NCBI RefSeq assembly: GCF_937891315.1
Contig: NZ_CALAGI010000034.1
Coordinates: 1 to 8,667, forward strand
From: an uncultured Amaricoccus sp.
GTDB lineage: Bacteria > Pseudomonadota > Alphaproteobacteria > Rhodobacterales > Rhodobacteraceae
Reading direction: 5' to 3'
Length of the DNA stretch: 8,667 nucleotides
Part shown: in pieces, positions 1-6,885 of the stretch
Position numbering within the stretch: position 1 is the stretch's first letter
Layout: every line of letters starts with the position of its first letter
Made by a program: the position numbers and the translations under genes
Notes under the pieces: generated by a model
Database searches by the model: none
What the model saw: the letters and a program-made list of their open reading frames with translations, nothing else
Told to the model about the DNA's origin: nothing

Positions 1-1
1 C

Positions 2-58
2 ATGCCCCGGCAGGGCACGCCCGTCACGATTTCGCGTAACCTCGAAATCGCGAAGTGA
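2..58 (+). CDS. C-terminal tail of a gene entering from the left (unrecognised)
   Basis: The frame that ends with TGA at 56-58 reads MPRQGTPVTISRNLEIAK and has G or C at the third position in 14 of 17 sense codons, as the real genes here do. The other two + frames do not show this pattern. I infer that it is the last 18 or so residues of a protein whose body lies outside the window; the ATG at base 2 is probably internal. The fragment is too short to assign a family. If real, the gene converges on rpmG, whose terminator lies about 170 bases further right. The call rests only on codon composition. Confidence 0.35.
   Translation: MPRQGTPVTISRNLEIAK
27..50. repeat. Perfect 8-bp inverted repeat with 8-nt loop
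   Basis: CGATTTCG (27-34) and CGAAATCG (43-50) are exact reverse complements separated by 8 nt. The repeat lies just before the probable stop codon at 56-58. No T-run follows on either strand, so it is not a standard intrinsic terminator. It could be a transcript-end hairpin or a binding site. No function is shown. Confidence 0.4.
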
Positions 59-225
59 AGCTCGAACATCGCGCGTCGCCCGGCGTTGCTGGCCGGCGGC
101 GGGGACATCGACAGGGGCGCTGCCTTGGGCGGCTTCGTGACGGTCGGGCGTGGAAAGCGCGGGCAAAGTCGAAGCAACAAACGGATTTGATACGACGCGC
201 CGCGCGCCTGAAAATAAACGACCGC

Positions 226-254
226 AAACAAAAACCCCGCCGGAGGCGGGGTTT
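226..254 (-). terminator. Intrinsic terminator of rpmG
   Basis: A CCCCGCC (235-241) / GGCGGGG (245-251) stem closes on a three-base GGA loop and is extended by AAA/TTT pairs (232-234 / 252-254). Read on the - strand, the hairpin is followed directly by a T-rich tract (TTTTTGTTTG, from the A-run at about 225-234). This is a textbook Rho-independent terminator about 30 bases after the rpmG stop. On the + strand only three T follow, so termination should be mainly for the - strand. Confidence 0.85.
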
Positions 255-284
255 CGTCAGGACGGCGAGGCGATCAGTGACGGA

Positions 285-452
285 TCACTTGATCTTGCCT
301 TCCTTGTACTCGACATGCTTGCGCACGACCGGATCGTACTTTTTCACGGACATCTTCTCGGTCATCGTGCGCGAATTCTTCTTCGTCACGTAGAAATGCC
401 CGGTGTCGGCAGTCGAGTTCAGCCGGATCTTGATGGTGGTCGGCTTCGCCAT
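285..452 (-). CDS. rpmG: 50S ribosomal protein L33
   Basis: A 55-residue protein of the large ribosomal subunit, which sits near the E site. It begins MAKPTTIKIRLNSTADTGHF, continues through YVTKKNSRTMTEKM and ends in EYKEGKIK. The core TGHFYVTKKNSR and the downstream KYDPVVRKHV are the L33 signature, and the length is normal for the family. It has no cysteine, so it is the zinc-independent (C-minus) form, which is usual in alphaproteobacteria. The start is set by a purine-rich AGAAGGGA a few bases upstream of the ATG at 452. It is transcribed alone, with a TTGACA-type promoter upstream and a strong terminator downstream. Identification is by sequence recognition; I see no anomaly. Confidence 0.96.
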   Translation of the reverse strand: MAKPTTIKIRLNSTADTGHFYVTKKNSRTMTEKMSVKKYDPVVRKHVEYKEGKIK

Positions 453-524
453 TTTTCATCCCTTCTCGCGGTCGGACGCGAATCCCACGGTCAGCCGCGC
501 CAGCGACCGAAATTCCAGCGGGCT

Positions 525-551
525 GTGTAAGCCTTTCGAACCGCGTGTCAA
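525..551 (-). promoter_or_regulatory. Candidate sigma70-type promoter for rpmG
   Basis: On the - strand a perfect -35 hexamer TTGACA (551 to 546) is followed by TTACAC (530 to 525) after 15 nt, or by ACACAG (528 to 523) after 17 nt. The -35 is convincing and the -10 is weak, as is common in high-GC alphaproteobacteria. It would place the transcript start about 60 bases upstream of the rpmG ATG. I see nothing else in the rest of the 453-710 gap, including no T-run terminator after the porin gene. Confidence 0.45.
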
Positions 552-710
552 GGACGAACGCCTCGCGCGCGCCGCCCGCGCGGGGTCGCCCGACACCCTC
601 GTCGAGCCATGGGCGCCGGAGGGTCGCGCCCCGTTCCGCCGCCCCACGACCAGGTTCGGGGCGAGCGAACCGCGCGGAGGCATTGGCTTTCGGCCCCCGT
701 CGCCGGCGTT

Positions 711-2075
711 TCAGAAGGTGAACTTGGTGCCGAAGGTGCCGACCGTGATCTTCCTCAGGTCGGGATCGACATCCTTCAGCTCGTACCAGCGAAGCTGGCC
801 ATAGAGGTCGATGTCGTAGGGCCCGATCTTCTGCACGGCGGCGATGCCCCAGGACGTTCCTTCCGCGCCCTCGGCGCTGATGTTGTCGCCCTTGGTGTAG
901 TCGATGCCGAAGCCGGTCGGACCGAACGACGAGAGCGTCGTGTCCCAGCCGAGCTTGGCGTAGAGGTTGGCCGGGTCGTCGCCCTCGTCGAGCTTCTGGC
1001 CGCCGGTCGAAAGCGTCAGGCTGAGGCCGCTCGGATCATGCTTCACCGAACCCGAGGCGGCGTAGGCATAGTCCACCGCGGCGTCGTCGGGATTATAGAC
1101 CGAGCCCGCGGCGAGCAGGGTGAAGTCGCCGACCGTCCAGCCGGTCCAATCGCCATAATCGCCGCCGAGCGTGATCGCCGCCGCCCACTGATCATCCTGG
1201 CCATAGGAGGCCGAGCCCTGGACCGGGCCGAACATCGGGCTGTCATAGCGGAGGCGCGCGAGGCGGCCGCCGTCGAAGTCGGTGAAGGCGCCGCCGACGG
1301 TGGTATCCGAATAGGTTTCACCGTCGGTGAACAGGATGCCACCGGCGATGTCGGCGACACCGGCGTACATGATCGGACCGGACACGAGCGACAGATCGTA
1401 TTCCGCCGTGTCGTCGGCCGCGCTCGAGCCCTTGCCGAGTTGCAGCCGGCCGTAGCGATCGTCGCGGAACGTCACCTCGGCGCGACGAACGTTGAAATCG
1501 GCCTCCGTCTGGGAGTCGAGCTGGCTGACGTCGGAGGAATTGTTCGGGCTGGCGCCGATCTCGAGCGTGGCGCCGAGCCGCGTCCGCCCGAGGGGCGCGT
1601 CGGCGTCGAGACGGAAGCGCGTGCCCGAGCTGTCGTTGTCGACGATGAAGACATCCGTCGAGATACCGTCGTCCACGACGTTGAACGCCGGGTTGACCTG
1701 GCCGGAGAGGGTCAGCGAGCGGCCGCTCGTGTCCTTCCAGGTGAAGCCTTCCGCCACCATCCGCGCATCGGTGCGGTCGTCCTCGTCCACCGACGCCGCG
1801 GCCGGCCCCGCCGCGACCGCGACCGGCGCCGCCGCGACCGCCGCCGGCCGGGCCGGCGTTGTCGCCGCCGGGGTCGCGGCGGCGGTCCTCTGGGCCTTCA
1901 GCGTGTTCAGCTCCGCCCGCATCGCGTCGATCTGCGCCTGTTGCGCCTCGATCACCGCCATCATCCTGTCGAGGTCGGCGGTACTCGCGGCCTGGGCGAA
2001 GGCCGGGGCACCGGCCGACAGTGCCAACAGGGCGGTGGTGGCGGTCAGGGCCAGGGTCGGTCCTGCTGGAAACAT
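711..2075 (-). CDS. Outer-membrane porin with N-terminal coiled coil
   Basis: A predicted 454-aa general porin (alphaproteobacterial porin family) for passive diffusion through the outer membrane. Residues 1-29 form a Sec signal peptide with a leucine/alanine-rich core and an AFAQA-like cleavage site. Residues 32-63 are a heptad-like coiled coil (LDRMMAVIEAQQAQIDAMRAEL), often seen in porins as a peptidoglycan- or trimer-associated segment. Residues 64-96 are an Ala/Pro linker. From about residue 110 to the end there are alternating aromatic and polar beta-strands rich in Gly, Asp and Tyr, ending in TFGTKFTF with the terminal Phe needed for barrel assembly. I chose ATG 2075 because GGGAG lies 6-7 nt upstream. 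An in-frame ATG at 2108 (AGGGGG upstream) would add 11 residues (MSHQPRPREPA) and remains possible. The substrate is unknown. Confidence 0.88.
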   Translation of the reverse strand: MFPAGPTLALTATTALLALSAGAPAFAQAASTADLDRMMAVIEAQQAQIDAMRAELNTLKAQRTAAATPAATTPARPAAVAAAPVAVAAGPAAASVDEDDRTDARMVAEGFTWKDTSGRSLTLSGQVNPAFNVVDDGISTDVFIVDNDSSGTRFRLDADAPLGRTRLGATLEIGASPNNSSDVSQLDSQTEADFNVRRAEVTFRDDRYGRLQLGKGSSAADDTAEYDLSLVSGPIMYAGVADIAGGILFTDGETYSDTTVGGAFTDFDGGRLARLRYDSPMFGPVQGSASYGQDDQWAAAITLGGDYGDWTGWTVGDFTLLAAGSVYNPDDAAVDYAYAASGSVKHDPSGLSLTLSTGGQKLDEGDDPANLYAKLGWDTTLSSFGPTGFGIDYTKGDNISAEGAEGTSWGIAAVQKIGPYDIDLYGQLRWYELKDVDPDLRKITVGTFGTKFTF

Positions 2076-2389
2076 GGCGGGCTCCCGCGGTCTGGGTTGG
2101 TGGGACATGGGCGTGACCCCCTTGTCTTCGCAGCATTCGCGATCGCGGGAAAGTGAGGGCGAGCGAACCCCGCGTATCGACGGGATCGAAGGGTCCCCGC
2201 GACGTCGCGTATCATCTCGGTCCTTCGGCCATCCCGTCGCCGCGCCGGACCGGAATGCGCGCGAACGGCCCTTGCGCTCGCCGCGCGCGGGGTAGAGCGT
2301 GCGCCCAGATCGAGCGGGGCCTGCCATGCCCGTGGCCTCGCCACCGAGGACGGCCGGGCTCGCCCTGCCCGATGCGTGAGGAGGGGAAA
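2076..2389. other. Divergent intergenic region between the porin and the transport operon
   Basis: About 310 bases that must hold the promoters of both the porin (leftward) and the five-gene operon (rightward). I find no convincing -35/-10 pair on either strand. What can be seen is a 10-bp palindrome CGCGATCGCG at 2138-2147, and CGCGTATC occurring twice, at 2171-2178 and 2206-2213, 35 bp apart in the same orientation. These are candidates for regulatory sites, but short GC-rich words recur by chance in such DNA. No credible additional gene is seen. Confidence 0.4.
2378..2386 (+). promoter_or_regulatory. Strong Shine-Dalgarno that favours a TTG start
   Basis: GAGGAGGGG ends 3 nt before TTG 2390, and its GGAGG core (2380-2384) lies 5 nt before it, which is ideal spacing. 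The ATG at 2372 in the same frame precedes this site and has no purine-rich sequence upstream (CTCGCCCTGCCCG). The site therefore argues that the first gene of the operon begins at TTG 2390, not at the ATG. Confidence 0.6.
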
Positions 2390-3511
2390 TTGCGCGCTCC
2401 CTTGATCGAGAAGGCGAAGCTCGAAGCCGGCGCGACCGATTTCGTCGTCCGCCTCGCCTTCCTCGGCCTCTTCGCCTGGTGGTCGCTGGAACTGGTGCGG
2501 CCATTCGTGCCGATCGTGATCTGGGCGATCCTGCTCGCGGTCGCGCTCTATCCGGCCCATGCGTGGCTCGCGCGGCTTCTCGGCGGCCGGCGGAGCCTCG
2601 CCGCGACCGTCATCACCCTGATCGCGCTGGCGACGGTGCTCGGCCCGGTCAGCATCCTCGCCGCCAGTCTCGCCGAGTCCATCCAGTGGCTCGCCTCCGG
2701 CCTCGGTTCCGGCGCGCTCAAGCTGCCGCCGCCGCCCGCCGCGATCGAGGACCTGCCCATTCTTGGCGAGCGGATCGACGAGGCCTGGACCCTCGCCGCC
2801 AGCAATCTCGAAGACGCCGTGCTGCGCTACGGCCCCGCCGTCCTGCCCACCGGCGGCGCGGTGCTGGGCAAGGTGGCCGCCATCGGCGCCGACGTGCTGA
2901 AATTCGTGGTCTCCGTCATCATCGCCGGCTTCCTCTTCGTGCCCGGGCCGCGGCTCGCCACCGGAATCCGCGCCTTCGCCAGCCGCCTGATCGCCCCGCG
3001 CGGCGCGCATTTCGTCGACCTCGCGGGTGCCACCATCCGCAATGTCTCGCGCGGCGTGATCGGCGTCGCCCTGCTCCAGGCCCTGCTCGCCGGGGCGATC
3101 CTCTATCTCGCCGGCATCCCGGGGTCAGGACTGGTCGCCTTCGCCGTCCTCCTGCTCTGCATCGTCCAGATCGGCCCCGCGCCGGTCCTCCTGCCGCTCA
3201 TCGTCTGGATCTGGATGAGCCACCCGACCACCTTCTCCCTCGTGCTGACCCTCCTCCTCGTCCCGGTCGGCCTGATCGACAATGTGCTGAAGCCGATCCT
3301 GATGGCCCGCGGCCTGACCACGCCGATGCTCGTCATCCTGACCGGTGTCATCGGCGGCACCCTGACGCACGGCCTCGTCGGGCTGTTTCTCGGTCCGGTC
3401 GTGCTGTCGGTGTTCTACGAACTCGTCGTCGCATGGACCCGGCTCGGCCAAGGCCCTACAGAGACCCCCATCGACGGCGGCCCCCCACCCGCCGCGCCTG
3501 GAGCCCCATGA
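2390..3511 (+). CDS. AI-2E family transporter (PF01594 permease)
   Basis: A 373-aa inner-membrane permease of the AI-2E/YdiK/PerM family. Members have been linked to autoinducer-2 export or to Na+/H+ antiport, but most have unknown substrates. Hydrophobic segments fall at about residues 18-35, 36-56, 70-95, 168-186, 222-246, 248-275, 280-305 and 311-346, the usual eight-helix plan, with a soluble stretch at 96-165 between the third and fourth. Family hallmarks are RNVSRGVIGVALLQALLAG, VGLIDNVLKPILMARG and HGLVGLFLGPVVLSVFYEL. The tail (353-373) is Pro/Gly-rich. The start is taken as TTG 2390 because of the Shine-Dalgarno there; ATG 2372 would add MREEGK. It is the first gene of the operon, and its stop overlaps the next start (ATGA). 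The family assignment is firm and the substrate is unknown. Confidence 0.88.
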   Translation: MRAPLIEKAKLEAGATDFVVRLAFLGLFAWWSLELVRPFVPIVIWAILLAVALYPAHAWLARLLGGRRSLAATVITLIALATVLGPVSILAASLAESIQWLASGLGSGALKLPPPPAAIEDLPILGERIDEAWTLAASNLEDAVLRYGPAVLPTGGAVLGKVAAIGADVLKFVVSVIIAGFLFVPGPRLATGIRAFASRLIAPRGAHFVDLAGATIRNVSRGVIGVALLQALLAGAILYLAGIPGSGLVAFAVLLLCIVQIGPAPVLLPLIVWIWMSHPTTFSLVLTLLLVPVGLIDNVLKPILMARGLTTPMLVILTGVIGGTLTHGLVGLFLGPVVLSVFYELVVAWTRLGQGPTETPIDGGPPPAAPGAP

Positions 3512-3960
3512 TGGACCAATCCGTACTGAACCCGGCGGCGCCGCCCCACCTGCCGTCCTTCGTCACCGCGCCCGGCCAGTCCGACTGGCTGATGACGGTG
3601 ATGGCCGTCTTCCTGCTGGTCACCGTCGTCTCGGTCGGCCTCGTCTACCTCAAGCTGCACTCGCTGCCCGAGCATATGGCGCACCGCGCCAACAAGGTGC
3701 AGTACCAGTTCGTCGCGGTGCTGGGACTCCTCGCGCTTCTCACCCACAACGCGGTCTTCTGGATCGCGGCGCTGCTGCTCGCGCTGGTCGAGCTGCCGAA
3801 TTTCTCCACGCCGATGAACTCGATCGCGCTCAGCCTCGAAAAGCTCTCCGGCCGCGACCGGAATTCGACCGAGGCTCCGCGCTGGGACGACCTGCTCTCG
3901 AACGATCCACCCGAGGAGATCGCGCCGCCCACGGTATCGGCGCCGGTGAAGGAGGTCTGA
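3508..3960 (+). CDS. Small two-helix inner-membrane protein, YiaW/DUF3302-like
   Basis: A 150-aa protein with two membrane helices, at about residues 28-48 and 67-93. A charged loop joins them (LHSLPEHMAHRANKVQYQ, residues 50-67). The C-terminal tail is acidic and proline-rich (about 118-150) and probably cytoplasmic. The pattern LHxxP...A..RN...Q followed by a second helix containing TH resembles, from memory, the E. coli YiaW family (DUF3302). In E. coli yiaW sits beside yiaV, an HlyD-type gene, and here too the next gene encodes an HlyD-type protein. I infer that the two proteins work as a pair. ATG 3508 overlaps the upstream stop by 4 nt. ATG 3511 is equally possible and has better spacing (7 nt) from GGAG at 3500-3503. 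The biochemical role is unknown. Confidence 0.75.
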   Translation: MMDQSVLNPAAPPHLPSFVTAPGQSDWLMTVMAVFLLVTVVSVGLVYLKLHSLPEHMAHRANKVQYQFVAVLGLLALLTHNAVFWIAALLLALVELPNFSTPMNSIALSLEKLSGRDRNSTEAPRWDDLLSNDPPEEIAPPTVSAPVKEV

Positions 3961-3961
3961 G

Positions 3962-5194
3962 ATGCTCGAGCTCATGCTCTGCTCCGCCGTCACCATCCTG
4001 CCGGATTTCCTCTACCGCCACTTCGCGCAAGGCAAGCGCATCGGCCGCGAGATCACCCTGTTCTCGGTCTGGTACGAACTGCGCTGGGGCATCACGCTCT
4101 GCGTGCTGCTGACGATCTCGCTCATCACCACGATCTTCTATTTCCACCCCTCCACGTCGAGCGCCGTCTCGGTGTTCCGCACCGTCACCATCCTCCCCGA
4201 GTCGAACGGGCGGGTGGCCGAGACCTTCGTCGGCATCAACCAGCGGGTGACCGCGGGCCAGCCGCTCTTCCGGCTCGACGACAGCGCGCAGAAGGCCGCG
4301 ATCGAGACCGCCACCCGCCAGATCACCGAGATCGACGCCGCGACCCGCGTCGCCCAGTCGCAGCTCGCGGAGGCCGAGGGCCGCATCACCCAGGCCCGCG
4401 GCTCGCGCAAGCAGGCCCAGGACGAGTACGACATCCGCGCCGAGCTGATGAAGCGCAACCCGAACGCCATCGCCCAGCGCGACGTCGATCGCGCGCTGGT
4501 CGCCGTCGATACCGCGCAGGGCGCGGTCGACGCCGCGCTCGCCGGCCGCGACGCGGTCCAGAGCCAGATCGAGTTCCAGCTCCCCGCCGCGCGCGCGACA
4601 GCCGAGGCCGCGCTCGCCGAGGCCCAGGTCGCGCTCGACCAGACACTGGTCGTCGCCGGCACGGACGGCATCGTCCAGCAGTTCGCGCTGCGCGCCGGCG
4701 ACGTCGTCAACCCGATGCTGCGGCCCGCCGGCATCCTCGTTCCCGACCGCCACGCCACCGGCCTCATCGCCGGGTTCGACCAGATCGAGGCGCAGATCAT
4801 CAAGGTCGGCATGGTCGGCGAGGTCACCTGCCCGGCGATCCCCTTTACCGTCATCCCGGTCGTGGTGACCGACGTGCAGGACGTGGTCGCCTCGGGGCAG
4901 ATCCGGCCAACCGACCAGTTGCAGGACGTCTCCGCCTTCGCCCGGCCCGGCACCATCACCGCGACGATGGCGCCGCTCTTCGAAGGCGGGCTCGACCGGC
5001 TGCCGCAGGGCTCGGCCTGCGTCGCCAACGCCTATACGTCGAACTACGACGCCCTGCACGAGCCGGGCATCGGCGCGTTCCACGCCTTCGTGCTGCACGC
5101 GATCGACGCCACCGGCCTCGTCCACGCGGCACTCCTGCGGCTCCAGGCGCTGATCCTGCCGGTGCGCACGCTGGTCCTGTCCGGCGGCCACTGA
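3962..5194 (+). CDS. HlyD-family membrane-fusion (periplasmic adaptor) protein, YiaV/YibH-like
   Basis: A 410-aa inner-membrane-anchored periplasmic adaptor. Residues 1-43 are an unusual N-terminal stretch (LPDFLYRHFAQGKRIGREIT and SVWYELRW) before the single membrane helix at about 44-62. The first half of the lipoyl-like domain is at 74-107 (ILPESNGRVAETFVGINQRV). A long Ala/Gln/Glu-rich coiled-coil hairpin occupies about 108-228. The second lipoyl half is at 229-250 (TDGIVQQFALRAGDVV), followed by a beta-barrel domain to about 357. The C-terminal segment 366-407 is hydrophobic, as in YiaV. AAGGAGG lies 6 nt before ATG 3962, with one base between it and the previous stop. HlyD proteins normally bridge a pump and an outer-membrane channel; no ABC, MFS or RND pump or TolC-like gene is present here. 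The family is certain and the partner is not. Confidence 0.9.
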   Translation: MLELMLCSAVTILPDFLYRHFAQGKRIGREITLFSVWYELRWGITLCVLLTISLITTIFYFHPSTSSAVSVFRTVTILPESNGRVAETFVGINQRVTAGQPLFRLDDSAQKAAIETATRQITEIDAATRVAQSQLAEAEGRITQARGSRKQAQDEYDIRAELMKRNPNAIAQRDVDRALVAVDTAQGAVDAALAGRDAVQSQIEFQLPAARATAEAALAEAQVALDQTLVVAGTDGIVQQFALRAGDVVNPMLRPAGILVPDRHATGLIAGFDQIEAQIIKVGMVGEVTCPAIPFTVIPVVVTDVQDVVASGQIRPTDQLQDVSAFARPGTITATMAPLFEGGLDRLPQGSACVANAYTSNYDALHEPGIGAFHAFVLHAIDATGLVHAALLRLQALILPVRTLVLSGGH

Positions 5195-6885
5195 TGCACG
5201 GGCCGGCGCCCTCCACCCGTCCGGTGCTGGCGAGCCTCGCCGGCTACCGGCCGGGCTGGATCAAGGGCGACATCGCCGCCGGCCTCGCCATCGCCGCGGT
5301 GGGTCTGCCCACCGCGATCGCCTATCCCGCCATCGCCGGCCTGCCACCGCAAACCGGCCTCTACGCCTCGATCGCACCGCTCGTCGCCTACGCGGTCCTC
5401 GGCCCCTCGCGCCAGCTCATCGTCGGGCCGGACGCCGCCACCATCACCGTCATGGCCGCCGTCCTCGCCGCCATGCCCGGCCTCGCGCAGGCCGACCGGC
5501 CGGGCGTCGCCGCGATGCTGGCGCTCATCGTCGGCGCGCTCTATCTCGGCGGCCGCTTTCTCGGCCTCGGCGTCCTTTCCACCTTCCTCTCGCGGCCGAT
5601 CCTCGTCGGCTTCTTCGCCGGCATCTCGCTCACCATCATCACCGGCCAGTTGAAGCGGGTGACCGGCGCCCCCATCACCTCCGACGGCCTGATCGCGCCG
5701 TTCCTCGACCTGATCCACCGGTTCCCGCAAATCCACTGGCCCTCGCTCGCGCTCGCCGCCGCGATGTTCGCCGTGCTGCGGGCCGCGAGCTCCCTCCGCC
5801 TTCCGGTCCCCGGGCCGGTCATCGTCGTCGTCCTCGCCGTCGCGCTGTCCGCGCTCCTCGACCTGCCCGCCCGCGGCATCGCCACCGTCGGCGACGTCCC
5901 CACCGGGATCCCGGCGCTCGCCCTGCCCGGCCTCGGCGGCGCCCCGCCGGAGCGGGTCGTCATCGGCGCCGTGGCGATCTTTCTCGTCAGCTTCGCCGCC
6001 GGGATCGTCACCGCCCGCAGCTTCGGCCAGCGCGGCGGCTATCCCGTGGACGCCGACCGCGAGATGACCGGCTTCGGCGCCGCCAATCTCGCCGCCGGCC
6101 TCTGCGCCGCCTTCCCGGTCACCGCCTCCGATTCCCGCACCGCGATCAACGCCAGCGTCGGCGGCCGCTCGCAGCTCGCCGGCGTGGTCGCCGCCGCCGC
6201 GCTCCTCGTCACCATCGTCTATCTCGGCCCGGCGCTTTCGATCCTGCCGATCCCCGCCCTCGGCGCCATCCTGATCGCCGCCGCCATCAGCCTGATCGAC
6301 ATCGCCGCCCTGCGCGGGCTCTGGCGCATCAGCCGCATCGAATTCGTGTTCGCCATGATCGCCCTCGTCGCGCCGATCACGTTCGGCGTCCTCGGCGGCA
6401 TCCTCGTCGCCATCGGCGCCACCTTCGCCTACCTGCTCCACAAGATGATGCGACCCCGCGACGCGCTGCTCGGCCGCATCCCGGGCCGCGACGGCTTCTA
6501 CAAGCTCCACCGCCACGCCGACGCCCGGGCCATCCCCGGCCTCGCCATCGCCCTCATCGAGGGCGACCTGCTCTTCTTCAACGCCGACCATGTCCAGGCA
6601 CGGCTCTGCGCCATCGCCGACGCCATGCCCGAGGACACAGGCTGGTTCCTGCTCGACGCCAGCGCCATCACCCAGACCGACTCGACGGCCGCCGCGATGC
6701 TCGAGGAATTCCGTGCCGATCTCTCGGAGCGCGGCGCCCGGCTCGCCATCGCCGAACTGAACGGCGAGGTCCGCGATCTCCTCGACCGCGCCGGCCTGCT
6801 CGCCGCCGTCGGCCCCGAGCTGATCTTCGACGATCTCGACGACGCGCTCCGCGCCTTCGAGGCGAACCCGGGAGGAACCCCATGA
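5194..6885 (+). CDS. SulP-family inorganic anion transporter with STAS domain
   Basis: A 563-aa inner-membrane transporter of the SulP/SLC26 family. These carry sulfate, bicarbonate, chloride, molybdate or dicarboxylates, and the substrate cannot be read from this sequence. The N-terminal signature is clear at about residues 44-82 (AYPAIAGLPPQTGLYASI, then YAVLGPSRQLIVGPDAA). Many hydrophobic helices follow to about residue 420, including AANLAAGLCAAFPVTASDSRTA-type sequence typical of the transport core. A cytoplasmic STAS domain occupies about 430-555, with the conserved loop DASAITQTDSTAAAML beginning at residue 488; its Ser-Thr (497-498) is at the usual regulatory position. The length is normal for the family. 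Its ATG overlaps the hlyD stop by 1 nt (TGATG), and no strong Shine-Dalgarno is visible, so translation probably depends on coupling. The stop overlaps ppk2 by 4 nt. Confidence 0.92.
   Translation: MHGPAPSTRPVLASLAGYRPGWIKGDIAAGLAIAAVGLPTAIAYPAIAGLPPQTGLYASIAPLVAYAVLGPSRQLIVGPDAATITVMAAVLAAMPGLAQADRPGVAAMLALIVGALYLGGRFLGLGVLSTFLSRPILVGFFAGISLTIITGQLKRVTGAPITSDGLIAPFLDLIHRFPQIHWPSLALAAAMFAVLRAASSLRLPVPGPVIVVVLAVALSALLDLPARGIATVGDVPTGIPALALPGLGGAPPERVVIGAVAIFLVSFAAGIVTARSFGQRGGYPVDADREMTGFGAANLAAGLCAAFPVTASDSRTAINASVGGRSQLAGVVAAAALLVTIVYLGPALSILPIPALGAILIAAAISLIDIAALRGLWRISRIEFVFAMIALVAPITFGVLGGILVAIGATFAYLLHKMMRPRDALLGRIPGRDGFYKLHRHADARAIPGLAIALIEGDLLFFNADHVQARLCAIADAMPEDTGWFLLDASAITQTDSTAAAMLEEFRADLSERGARLAIAELNGEVRDLLDRAGLLAAVGPELIFDDLDDALRAFEANPGGTP

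Noticed and set aside
24..530. Open frames of 61-126 aa on both strands around rpmG
   Set aside because: They overlap the certain L33 gene or its terminator in other frames, are Arg-rich and show no coding bias. Only the 55-aa L33 frame fits a known protein.
525..555. GGTTCGAA on the - strand, like a tRNA T-loop
   Set aside because: The flanking bases do not form a T-stem and no cloverleaf or acceptor stem is present. The motif falls within the rpmG promoter region.
609..2156. 515-aa open frame on the + strand opposite the porin gene
   Set aside because: High-GC DNA leaves long open frames opposite real genes. The translation is Arg/Gly/Val/Glu-rich without domains, while the - strand frame has a signal peptide, beta-strands and a terminal Phe.
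2479..3507. Upstream extension of the small membrane protein frame through the AI-2E gene
   Set aside because: The extension is an Arg/Pro/His-rich shadow. Coding character begins only at 3508, next to the AI-2E stop.
3830..5191. 453-aa open frame on the - strand opposite hlyD
   Set aside because: Low-complexity Asp/Gly/Arg/Leu shadow; the + strand frame is an unmistakable HlyD adaptor.
5044..6591. 515-aa open frame on the - strand opposite hlyD and SulP
   Set aside because: The composition is dominated by Gly, Asp, Glu and Ala, a codon shadow of the SulP gene. It has no motif, and it crosses the hlyD-SulP junction.
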